A DNA stretch of 27,201 nt, taken from assembly GCA_003500955.1 (NCBI GenBank), contig DNQP01000229.1, positions 1-27,201 on the forward strand. Direction: 5' to 3'. Numbering within the stretch: position 1 is the stretch's first letter; every line of letters begins with the position of its first letter. The translations under genes and the position numbers were made by a program. The DNA comes from Curvibacter sp. Lineage in GTDB: Bacteria > Pseudomonadota > Gammaproteobacteria > Burkholderiales > Burkholderiaceae_C. Shown piece after piece: positions 19,395 through 26,079 of this stretch. The notes beneath the pieces are model-generated. The model worked only from the letters and a program-made list of their open reading frames with translations, had not been told where the DNA came from and searched no databases.

Positions 19395-20227
19395 CAGCGC
19401 GCCTCTTGTGCCGGTGCCGCGGTGCGTTCGGGCCAGGACGAGGCATCGACCAGCTCACGGTAGGCATGCCAGCTCGCATGTCCCAGCACGGGCATCACCA
19501 CGATCAGTCCAAGCAGGGCGCTCAGCAGACCCAGCAGGGTCAGGCCCATGATGAGGGCGGCCCACAGGGCCAGGGTCTGCGGATTGCGCAGCACCGCCTC
19601 CCAGCTGGTGATCACGGCCTGCAGCACGCTGACGCGCCGGTCCAGCAACAGCGGCAGGGCGATGGCGCTGGAGGCGAAGATGGGCGCCGCCATCAGGCCG
19701 CCCAGGGCCAGCCAGAGTTCGAACAGCCAGTTGTCGCGCGCCAGCACGACATGGCGCAGGAAATCCAGCGGTTGCTGGATGGGCACTGGCGAGAGCAGGG
19801 TGATGAGGGCGGCGGATGTGAGCACCCAGCCGGTGCCGGCCAGGCCCAGCAGCAAGCCGAAGCGCACGAGGCGCCAGTCCTTGCCATCGCGGCTGCTGCC
19901 GTGGCGACGCCAGCTCAGCCAGGTCTGCAGCACCAGGCGCCAGGAGGTGGCTTCGCCGCGCTCGACGGCGCGGCTCAGGGCATAGAGACCGGTGGCCAGC
20001 ACCGGCCCCACGACCAGCAGACCCGAGAAGGCGCCGGCCAGCAGCCAGAACTGCTGATGGCCCACGAGCAGCAGCAGCTGGCCGAACAGCGTCAGCGCCA
20101 GCCCGTGGGCAAAACTGACACCGCCGCAGCGCAGGCTGTCATGCCAGCCTAGTGCCAGCCAGCGCAGCGGGCGGTCCAGACCGACGGTGCGGAGGGTGCC
20201 GGGGGCTGCGCTGCGGGGTGGATTCAT
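19394..20227 (-). CDS. DUF2189 family integral membrane protein
   Basis: A 277-residue protein with about six hydrophobic segments, matching the uncharacterised DUF2189 family: RWLALGWHDSL near the N-terminus, then LLAGAFSGLLVVGPVLATGLYALSR. It ends with a C-terminal LGLIVVMPVLGHASWHAYRELVDAS, typical of the family. It is followed by and coupled to the DUF2788 gene. The start is ATG at 20227, ten bases from the stop of the upstream Spy-like gene, so the three minus-strand genes may share a transcript. No function is known to me. Confidence 0.82.
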   Translation of the reverse strand: MNPPRSAAPGTLRTVGLDRPLRWLALGWHDSLRCGGVSFAHGLALTLFGQLLLLVGHQQFWLLAGAFSGLLVVGPVLATGLYALSRAVERGEATSWRLVLQTWLSWRRHGSSRDGKDWRLVRFGLLLGLAGTGWVLTSAALITLLSPVPIQQPLDFLRHVVLARDNWLFELWLALGGLMAAPIFASSAIALPLLLDRRVSVLQAVITSWEAVLRNPQTLALWAALIMGLTLLGLLSALLGLIVVMPVLGHASWHAYRELVDASSWPERTAAPAQEAR

Positions 20228-20236
20228 GCCCCGACT

Positions 20237-20725
20237 TTAACGCGGTCCGTGCTGGCGCCAGCCCTCCTCGTGCATGGGACCTGCGGTGCGCGCGTCGAAG
20301 GTCTTCTGCTGCTCGGCGCTCAGGGAGCTGTAGAAGCTGCGCGTCGCGGCGTCGCGCTTGTCGAATTCCTCTTCACGTTGCCGGCGCAGTTCACGCATCT
20401 TGTCCAGGCGCTCGGGCGTGCTGAGCTTGGCCAGGTCTTCGCGCTTGGGCCAGGCCCGCGGGGCCGAGGGCTTCATGGCCGCGAGGTAGGCGTTCCAGCT
20501 GCCTTCCTGTTCCGGGCTGAGCTTGAGCTCGGCCTTGAGTTCGGCGGCGCGCTGGGCCATGTGGGCCTTCATGCGCTCCTGCCGCTGCGCCCGGTGCTCG
20601 GGCGCGTGCTGCTGCATGCCGGGTGAGCCTTCAGGCGGCGGGCCGCCTGCGGGCTGGGCCAGCACGGCCAGGGCAGAGGTGGCCAGGACGGCGGCCAGGA
20701 CGGCGGTTTTGAATGGCGTGCTCAT
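20237..20725 (-). CDS. Spy/CpxP-like periplasmic protein with LTxxQ-type motifs
   Basis: A 162-residue exported protein. A signal peptide (about residues 1-22, ending near ALAVLAQ) precedes a Pro/Gly-rich linker and an all-helical charged domain with two LTxxQ-like motifs, LKLSPEQEGSW and LSAEQQKTF. Spy and CpxP are periplasmic chaperone or stress-sensing proteins induced by envelope damage or metals. Given the copper genes 2 kb away a metal-stress link is tempting, but nothing in the promoter shows it. ATG at 20725 has AAGGA six bases upstream; an in-frame GTG at 20740 is less likely. Confidence 0.85.
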   Translation of the reverse strand: MSTPFKTAVLAAVLATSALAVLAQPAGGPPPEGSPGMQQHAPEHRAQRQERMKAHMAQRAAELKAELKLSPEQEGSWNAYLAAMKPSAPRAWPKREDLAKLSTPERLDKMRELRRQREEEFDKRDAATRSFYSSLSAEQQKTFDARTAGPMHEEGWRQHGPR

Positions 20726-20844
20726 GTGGGATCCTTTCACAGTAGACCCGTGCTGACATCACGGGATGGCTGCAGTCTGGGCCCGCTGTGTATCGCGCAC
20801 ATGAGGCTGTGCTGCGCCTGTGTAAAGAATGCCGATTCCGGCCT

Positions 20845-21720
20845 TCAGGCCAGGCGGCCGCTCTGGAAGTCCTCCACCGCCTCGATGAGTTGCTCGCGCG
20901 TGTTCATCACAAAGGGGCCGTACTGGGCGATAGGTTCGCGCAGTGGCCGCCCGGCGATCAGCAGGGCGCGTGCCGGCGTGTCGCCCGGCAGGCCCTGGAT
21001 CTGCACGCCGTCGCCCTCGTTGCCGAGGATGGCCATCTGTCCCCGAGGCACCACCGTTGCGCCGATGCGCACGCTGCCACGGTAGGTGTAGACGAAGGCG
21101 TTGTACCCGGGCGGCAGCGCCTGCGCGAAGTCGGCGCCCCCGGCGGGGAAATGCAGGTCCAGGTAATGCGGGTCGGTGGGCCAGGCCTCGACCGGCCGGT
21201 CCATGGCACCGGTGTGGCCATGGCTGCGGCCGGCGATCAGGCGCACCTGCACGCCCTCGGGGGTGGTGAACTCCGGGATCTCGGCGCTCTGGATGTCGCG
21301 GTAGCCCGGCGGACCCATCTTGTCGCGCCCGGGCAGGTTGAGCCAGAGCTGGAAGCCTTCCATCACGCCTTCTTCCTGCTCGGGCAGCTCGCTGTGGATC
21401 AGGCCGCGGCCGGCCGTCATCCACTGCACGCCCCCGTTTTGCAGCAGGCCTTCGTGGCCGGCGCTGTCGCGATGGCGCATGCGGCCGGCGATCATGTAGG
21501 TCACGGTCTCGAAGCCGCGGTGCGGATGGTTGGGGAAGCCGGCGATGTAGTCGTCCGGGTTGTCGCTGGCGAAGTTGTCCAGCATCAGGAAAGGGTCCAG
21601 ACGGCGCTGCAGGTCCTGGGTGAGCACGCGCAGCAGCTTGACGCCGGCGCCGTCGGTCGTGGGTTGGCCGGTGACCAGGCGTTCGACGCGGCGCGAGGTG
21701 GTGACAGGGGTGGGGTCCAT
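20845..21720 (-). CDS. Pirin family protein
   Basis: A 291-residue bicupin of the pirin family. The metal-site motifs are visible in the N-terminal cupin: NHPHRGFET (two His) and GLIHSE (His and Glu). The N-terminus includes FLMLDNFASDNPDDY and the C-terminal cupin ends GPFVMNTREQLIEAVEDFQSGRL. Some bacterial pirins have quercetin 2,3-dioxygenase activity, others are regulators; the sequence does not decide. ATG at 21720 lies seven bases after the stop of the upstream diguanylate cyclase gene, so the two are probably co-transcribed. A weak hairpin at 20827-20846, with one mismatch and followed on minus by TTTACA, overlaps the stop and could be a terminator. Confidence 0.93.
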   Translation of the reverse strand: MDPTPVTTSRRVERLVTGQPTTDGAGVKLLRVLTQDLQRRLDPFLMLDNFASDNPDDYIAGFPNHPHRGFETVTYMIAGRMRHRDSAGHEGLLQNGGVQWMTAGRGLIHSELPEQEEGVMEGFQLWLNLPGRDKMGPPGYRDIQSAEIPEFTTPEGVQVRLIAGRSHGHTGAMDRPVEAWPTDPHYLDLHFPAGGADFAQALPPGYNAFVYTYRGSVRIGATVVPRGQMAILGNEGDGVQIQGLPGDTPARALLIAGRPLREPIAQYGPFVMNTREQLIEAVEDFQSGRLA

Positions 21721-21727
21721 TCGCGGA

Positions 21728-22654
21728 TTACACCGCAATGCCGGTGACCGTATCGTCGTCAAGGTCGATGCCGCGACCCGCGGCCTTGGCCCCGTACAGG
21801 GCGCGATCGGCCCGGGTCCACAACGTGTGGACATTGTCGTCGGGCAGGGCATGGGCCACGCCACTGGAGAAGGTGGTGCGCAGTTGCGGCAGCGCGGGCA
21901 CCGGCAGGTCCGTGGCCAGGATGGTGCGCAGTCGGCGCAGCACCTGGTGCACGCCCTGGGGCTCGGTATTGGGCAGGGCCAGCAGGAACTCCTCGCCACC
22001 GATGCGGCCCACGAGGTCCTGTGGGCGCAGCGCCTGGCGCAGGATGCGCGCGAAGTGCACCAGCACCTGGTCACCGACGCCGTGGCCATGGGCGTCGTTG
22101 ACGTCCTTGAAGTGGTCGAGGTCGATCACCGCCACGGCCAGCGGGTAGCGCAGCTGGCGCGCCGACATGAAGAGCTCGTCCAGCCGTTCGAAGACGTGAC
22201 GGCGGTTGTGCAATCCGGTCAGGGCGTCGGTGACGGACAGATGCAGGGCTTCGTCACGCGCCTGGCGCAAGGTTGTCTCGTTGACCTTAAGCGCGGTGAT
22301 GTCCGTGGTGACCACCAGCAGCCAGCCGCCCGGGTGCAGCGTTTCGGTCACGCGCATCCATCGGCCATCGGCAAGGTCAGACTCGAAACAGCGCAGCGGT
22401 GTCTGGCGCCGCTTCGCGCGCACACGTGCCAGCCAGGCCTCGATGTCGTCGGCATCGATCAGCAGCCCCACACGCTCGCGGTGGAAGCGCCGCATCATCT
22501 CTTCCCAAGTGGGCGTGCTGTCGGCCGCCAGGGCATAGGCCGCGCGGAAATAGCGGTTGGCGTAGCACAAGCGATCCCCGGGATCGAACAGGCCGATCCC
22601 CGTGGCTGCCTCATCGAGACAGCCCAATAGCTGGAGATGCAGGTCGGGGTTCAA
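21728..22654 (-). CDS. PAS-GGDEF diguanylate cyclase, TTG start
   Basis: Makes c-di-GMP. The 308-residue soluble protein has an N-terminal PAS domain (about 9-120: AATGIGLFDPGDRLCYANRYFRAAY ... GGWLLVVTTDITALK), a short helical linker, and a GGDEF domain with GGEEF at 219-223 and an I-site RPQD at 210-213, five residues upstream. The C-terminal part (RADRALYGAKAAGRG) is also typical. No ATG or GTG exists in frame near the N-terminus: an upstream stop lies close to 22685 and the first usable start is TTG at 22654. It has no Shine-Dalgarno and abuts a large hairpin. Pirin follows after seven bases. Confidence 0.9.
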   Translation of the reverse strand: MNPDLHLQLLGCLDEAATGIGLFDPGDRLCYANRYFRAAYALAADSTPTWEEMMRRFHRERVGLLIDADDIEAWLARVRAKRRQTPLRCFESDLADGRWMRVTETLHPGGWLLVVTTDITALKVNETTLRQARDEALHLSVTDALTGLHNRRHVFERLDELFMSARQLRYPLAVAVIDLDHFKDVNDAHGHGVGDQVLVHFARILRQALRPQDLVGRIGGEEFLLALPNTEPQGVHQVLRRLRTILATDLPVPALPQLRTTFSSGVAHALPDDNVHTLWTRADRALYGAKAAGRGIDLDDDTVTGIAV

Positions 22655-22712
22655 GCGGACATCGCGGTGGGTTGTGGCATGGATTCAACCACAACCCGCC
22701 GTATCTGTCCGC
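22655..22712. promoter_or_regulatory. Large interrupted hairpin filling the DUF2892-diguanylate cyclase gap
   Basis: Arms pair as 22655-22661 with 22706-22712 (7 bp), 22665-22667 with 22699-22701 (3 bp) and 22669-22677 with 22689-22697 (9 bp), around an 11-base loop. In a plus-strand RNA the 22668/22698 pair is a U-G wobble; in the minus-strand RNA it is A-C. The structure starts one base after the DUF2892 stop and ends at the TTG of the diguanylate cyclase. It could be a terminator for the copZ operon or a translation-control element. There is no T run. Confidence 0.55.
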
Positions 22713-22713
22713 C

Positions 22714-22914
22714 TCAGGCTTGTTGGTCTTTGACCTTGCAGGTATTGATGCCCAACAGGGCATAGGGGGGACACCAGCCGACGAGACCGGTGGCCATGGG
22801 CACCAGGCCCAGCCAGCCCCACCAGCCCACGGTACCCGTGGCGGCCAGGGCCACCAGCACGAGGCCGCCCACGACGCGGATGCCGCGCTCGATATTGCCG
22901 ATATTGGTCTTCAT
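22714..22914 (-). CDS. DUF2892 (YgaP-type) small membrane protein
   Basis: A 66-residue protein beginning MKTNIGNIERGIRVVGGLVL, with two hydrophobic segments and a C-terminal WCPPYALLGINTCKV. This is the DUF2892 pattern, as in the membrane part of YgaP. The two cysteines near the C-terminus (in WCPPYALLGINTC) are a family feature. AAGGAG lies seven bases before the ATG. It is 55 bases downstream of cueR on the same strand and probably the last gene of the copper-regulated copZ-cueR transcript. DUF2892 proteins often sit beside metal or sulfur genes, but their function is unknown. Confidence 0.87.
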   Translation of the reverse strand: MKTNIGNIERGIRVVGGLVLVALAATGTVGWWGWLGLVPMATGLVGWCPPYALLGINTCKVKDQQA

Positions 22915-22969
22915 GGTGCAACTCCTTGTAGGGTTGAGAGAAGCATGATGGGCGTTCCGGCGGGCAAGG

Positions 22970-23398
22970 TCAAGCGCCTGCCGGTCGCCCGGACAAGTCG
23001 TCGAGGATGGGGCAGTCGGGCCGTTCGTCGCCATGGCAGTGGTGCAGCAGGTGGCCCAGGGTGCGTTGCATGGCCTGCATGGCGGCGATGCGGGCCGCCA
23101 GCTCGTCCATGTGCTTCTGCGCAATGCGCTTGACACTGGCGCTGGCCCGGCGGCGGTTCTGCCACAGGGTCAGGAGCTCGCCGATCTCGGCCATGGAAAA
23201 GCCCAGGTCGCGCGCGCGCTTGATGAAGCGCAGGGTGTGGACGTCGGCTTCGCTGTACTGGCGGTAGCCGCTGTCGGTGCGCGTGACGCGCGGCAGCAGG
23301 CCCAGCGACTCGTAGTGCCGCACCATCTTGGCTGAGATGCCGGACAGCGCGGCGGCCGATCCGATGTTGACCGGCCAGGCCACCGCGACCCCGTCCAT
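22970..23398 (-). CDS. cueR: CueR, Cu(I)-responsive MerR-family regulator
   Basis: A MerR-family activator that distorts promoters with long spacers when it binds Cu(I). The 142-residue protein has the N-terminal winged helix (NIGSAAALSGISAKMVRHYESLGLL, SGYRQYSEADVHTLRFIKRARDLGFSMAEI), a coiled-coil dimerisation helix, and the metal loop CHGDERPDCPI. The loop's two cysteines are eight positions apart, as in CueR's Cys112/Cys120. I chose ATG at 23398, one base after the copZ stop. ATG at 23416 adds six residues, overlaps copZ and has a GAAGAAGG just upstream, so it is a fair alternative. Being downstream of the copZ promoter, it should be autoregulated. Confidence 0.93.
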   Translation of the reverse strand: MDGVAVAWPVNIGSAAALSGISAKMVRHYESLGLLPRVTRTDSGYRQYSEADVHTLRFIKRARDLGFSMAEIGELLTLWQNRRRASASVKRIAQKHMDELAARIAAMQAMQRTLGHLLHHCHGDERPDCPILDDLSGRPAGA

Positions 23399-23399
23399 C

Positions 23400-23597
23400 T
23401 CAGGCGGCGACGGCATAGCCTTCTTCGGTGATGGCCCGCGCCAGGGCCTCGCGCGGTTGCTGCGACTGCACTTCGACGAGGTTCTTGCTGCGGTCGATCT
23501 TCACTTCAGCCTGAGGATCGAGCTGTTTGAGGGCGCGGGTCACGGATTTCTCGCAGTGGCCGCAGGTCATGCCGGTGACGGTGAAGGTCTGGTTCAT
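23400..23597 (-). CDS. copZ: CopZ-like copper chaperone, HMA domain
   Basis: A 65-residue single heavy-metal-associated domain with the metal motif GMTCGHC and the beta-alpha-beta-beta-alpha-beta pattern of Atx1/CopZ chaperones. It probably delivers Cu(I) to CopA, encoded divergently, and to CueR. ATG at 23597 has AAGGAG eight bases upstream. An in-frame ATG at 23627 would add ten residues (MSNPAQGAPT) and coincides with the predicted start of transcription. Confidence 0.92.
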   Translation of the reverse strand: MNQTFTVTGMTCGHCEKSVTRALKQLDPQAEVKIDRSKNLVEVQSQQPREALARAITEEGYAVAA

Positions 23598-23633
23598 GGT
23601 GGGTGCTCCTTGAGCGGGGTTGGACATGAGCAT

Positions 23634-23664
23634 ATGCTGAACCTTGCCATCGTGGGAAGGTCAA
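23634..23664 (-). promoter_or_regulatory. CueR-type promoter and operator of copZ-cueR
   Basis: On the minus strand TTGACC (23664-23659) and CAGCAT (23639-23634) are 19 bases apart, the extended spacing of MerR-family promoters. A 21-bp dyad at 23641-23661 (ACCTT...AAGGT arms, 11 bases between) fills the spacer, matching the CueR operator form. Start of transcription would be near 23627. Confidence 0.85.
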
Positions 23665-23677
23665 CCGTCGGATCCAA

Positions 23678-23700
23678 CAACCTTTTTTGAATCAAGGTTG
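23678..23700. repeat. Third ACCTT/AAGGT dyad between the two CueR operators
   Basis: Inverted repeat with 7-base arms (CAACCTT at 23678-23684, AAGGTTG at 23694-23700) and a 9-base spacer. The arms resemble CueR half-sites but sit two bases closer than in the true operators. It may be a decayed operator, an extra binding site or chance. Confidence 0.4.
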
Positions 23701-23714
23701 ATCTAACTCAAGGC

Positions 23715-23745
23715 TTGACCCTGCCATGATGGCAAGGTTCACGAT
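23715..23745 (+). promoter_or_regulatory. CueR-type promoter and operator of copA
   Basis: TTGACC (23715-23720) and CACGAT (23740-23745) are 19 bases apart. The operator dyad at 23718-23738 is identical to the copZ one at 18 of 21 positions when both are read in their own transcription direction. The predicted +1 falls at 23752, the A of the copA ATG. Confidence 0.85.
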
Positions 23746-23751
23746 CACGGC

Positions 23752-25968
23752 ATGAACACCACCTCCACCCCCATCTCCTCCGCCACGCTGGACCTCGGCA
23801 TCGGCGGCATGACCTGCGCTTCCTGCGTGACCCGCGTCGAGAAGGCGCTGAGGAAAGTCCCCGGCGTCACCGAGGCCACGGTCAACCTGGCCACCGAGTC
23901 CGCACGCGTGAGCTACCAGCCCTCGGAGCAGATCGAGGCCCGCCTGCGGCGTGCGGTGCGCGATGCCGGCTACGAGCCACGCGCAGCTGATGCCCTGGCG
24001 CAGGAACAGGACGCCTCGCCCTGGGCCGGTTTTGCACCCGTGGCCCTCGGCCTGACCCTGTCTGTGCCCCTGGTGATACCCATGATCGGCGATCTGTTTG
24101 GGCGGCACTGGATGCTCCCGGCCTGGATCCAGTTCCTGCTGGCCACGCCCGTGCAGTTCATCCTGGGCGCGCGCTTCTATGTCGCGGGCTGGCACGCACT
24201 CAAGGCGCGCACCGGCAATATGGACCTGCTGGTCGCCATCGGCACCACGGCGGGCTGGGCGCTCTCGGTCTGGCTCTGGCTGTTCGCCGGACACGAGGGC
24301 ATGCCCCACCTGTACTTCGAGGCCTCGGCCGTGGTCGTGACCCTGGTGCTGCTGGGCAAGTGGCTGGAGGCTCGGGCCAAGCGGCAGACCACGGCCGCCA
24401 TCCGGGCCCTGCACGCACTGCGGCCTGAGACGGCCCACCTGATCGGGCTGGACGGCGAGGTCGACGTGCCCGTGGCCGAGGTGCTGGTGGGTGACCGCAT
24501 CGTGGTGCGGCCGGGTGAACGCTTTCCGGTCGACGGCACCCTGCTCGAAGGCCACACCCAGGTCGACGAGTCCATGCTCACGGGCGAACCTTTGCCCGTG
24601 CCCAAGGATGCGGGGGAGCGCCTGACCGGCGGCTCGATCAACGGCGAAGGCCGGATCGTGATGCAGGTCGCCGCCGTGGGCAGCGAAACCGTGCTGGCGC
24701 GCATCATCCGCCTGGTCGAGGACGCGCAGGCCGCCAAGGCCCCGATCCAGCGCCTCGTCGACCAGGTCTCGGCGGTCTTCGTGCCCGTGGTGCTGCTCAT
24801 TGCGCTGGCCACATTGGCGGGCTGGCTGCTGGCGGGCCACCCGCTGGAGCATGCCGTGATCCATGCCGTGGCGGTGCTGGTGATTGCCTGCCCCTGTGCC
24901 CTGGGCCTGGCCACACCGGCGGCCATCATGGCGGGGACGGGCGTGGCGGCCAAGCACGGCATCCTGATCAAGGACGCGCAGGCGCTGGAGATTGCGCACC
25001 GGGTGGACACCGTGGCCTTCGACAAGACGGGCACGCTGACCGTGGGCCAGCCGCGGCTCACCGCCTTCGAGGTGGCGCCGGGCGTGGACGAAGCGCAGCT
25101 GCTGGCCGCGGCGGCCAGCCTGCAAAGCGGCAGCGAACACCCGCTGGCCCGAGCCGTGGTGCAGGCCGCGCAGACCCGCGGGATCACGATCGCTGCCCCT
25201 GACAATGTGCGCGCCGTGCCCGGGCGCGGCAGCGAGGGCGAGGTCGGTGTGCAAAGCTACCTGGTCGGCAGCCTGCGCTGGATGGACGAGTTGCGCGTGG
25301 GCCTGGGCCCGCTGACGGCACGTGCGGCCGAGCTGCAGCAGCAGGGCGCCACCGTCTCGGCCCTGGTCGAGCGTACGACCGACGGCCTGACCTTGCGTGC
25401 GCTCTTGGCGTTCGGCGACGAGCCCAAGCCCGGCGCGAAGGAGGCGCTGGCCGCGCTGCGCGCGCGGGGCATCCGCACCGTGATGATCTCGGGTGACAAC
25501 CGCGGCGCGGCCGAGGCCATGGCGCGGCGCCTGGGTTTGCGGCCCGAGGAGGGCGAGGTGCTGGCCGAAGTGCTGCCCGGGGATAAGGCGGCGCGCGTCG
25601 CCGAACTGAAGCAGAACGGACATGTCGTCGCCATGGTGGGTGATGGCGTCAACGATGCGCCGGCCCTGGCCGCGGCCGATGTGGGTCTGGCCATGGGCAA
25701 CGGCACCGACGTGGCCATGCACGCGGCCGGCATCACGCTGATGCGCGGCGACCCGCTGCTGGTCGCCGGGGCGCTCTCGGTCTCGGATCGCACGGTGGCC
25801 AAGATCCGGCAGAACCTGTTCTGGGCTTTCATTTACAACGTGGCCGGCATCCCGCTCGCGGCCCTGGGCTACCTGAGCCCGGTGATCGCCGGTGCGGCCA
25901 TGGCTCTGAGTTCGGTCAGCGTCATGAGCAACGCCCTGCTGCTGCGGCGCTGGCGGCCCACGCGCTGA
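23752..25968 (+). CDS. copA: CopA, Cu(I)-exporting P1B-type ATPase
   Basis: Pumps Cu(I) out of the cytoplasm. The 738-residue protein has one N-terminal HMA domain (GMTCASC, about residues 19-25) and membrane segments from about residue 95. It then has the actuator domain ([14 protein letters not shown]), the intramembrane copper motif CPC at 380-382, the phosphorylated Asp424 in [16 protein letters not shown] in the nucleotide domain and [10 protein letters not shown] near residue 630. A final segment holds the conserved YN and [10 protein letters not shown] (M, S) copper-site residues. ATG at 23752 has no ribosome-binding site, and the promoter geometry predicts no leader. It diverges from copZ-cueR, so the whole copper module is controlled by one regulator. 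Confidence 0.96.
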   Translation: MNTTSTPISSATLDLGIGGMTCASCVTRVEKALRKVPGVTEATVNLATESARVSYQPSEQIEARLRRAVRDAGYEPRAADALAQEQDASPWAGFAPVALGLTLSVPLVIPMIGDLFGRHWMLPAWIQFLLATPVQFILGARFYVAGWHALKARTGNMDLLVAIGTTAGWALSVWLWLFAGHEGMPHLYFEASAVVVTLVLLGKWLEARAKRQTTAAIRALHALRPETAHLIGLDGEVDVPVAEVLVGDRIVVRPGERFPVDGTLLEGHTQVDESMLTGEPLPVPKDAGERLTGGSINGEGRIVMQVAAVGSETVLARIIRLVEDAQAAKAPIQRLVDQVSAVFVPVVLLIALATLAGWLLAGHPLEHAVIHAVAVLVIACPCALGLATPAAIMAGTGVAAKHGILIKDAQALEIAHRVDTVAFDKTGTLTVGQPRLTAFEVAPGVDEAQLLAAAASLQSGSEHPLARAVVQAAQTRGITIAAPDNVRAVPGRGSEGEVGVQSYLVGSLRWMDELRVGLGPLTARAAELQQQGATVSALVERTTDGLTLRALLAFGDEPKPGAKEALAALRARGIRTVMISGDNRGAAEAMARRLGLRPEEGEVLAEVLPGDKAARVAELKQNGHVVAMVGDGVNDAPALAAADVGLAMGNGTDVAMHAAGITLMRGDPLLVAGALSVSDRTVAKIRQNLFWAFIYNVAGIPLAALGYLSPVIAGAAMALSSVSVMSNALLLRRWRPTR

Positions 25969-26079
25969 TCGCCGGAACAGCCGGACCTCTACGTGGTATT
26001 ACCGCCGCGACATAAGTGGGTACTCCCCTAGAATTTCGGGTTCAGGCCCGCACCCGTCGGGTTACAGGAGGAAGTTTCC
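25969..26079 (+). promoter_or_regulatory. Upstream region of the chemoreceptor gene with two short palindromes
   Basis: A -10-like TAGAAT (26029-26034) has no good -35 at 17 bases. Upstream lie GGTATTACC (25995-26003) and GGGTACTCCC (26018-26027, imperfect), centred about 23-24 bases apart. This suggests an activator-dependent promoter. I see no clear sigma-28 flagellar promoter. GTTACAGGAGGAAG provides a strong Shine-Dalgarno before ATG 26080. Confidence 0.4.

Noticed and set aside
22655..22712. The hairpin before the diguanylate cyclase as a c-di-GMP riboswitch
   Set aside because: It is a simple interrupted stem without the multi-helix junction or tetraloop-receptor features of GEMM-type aptamers.
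23692..25722. A 676-codon open frame antisense to copA
   Set aside because: Same GC-driven effect. It also crosses the CueR promoter region, and copA is clearly the real gene.
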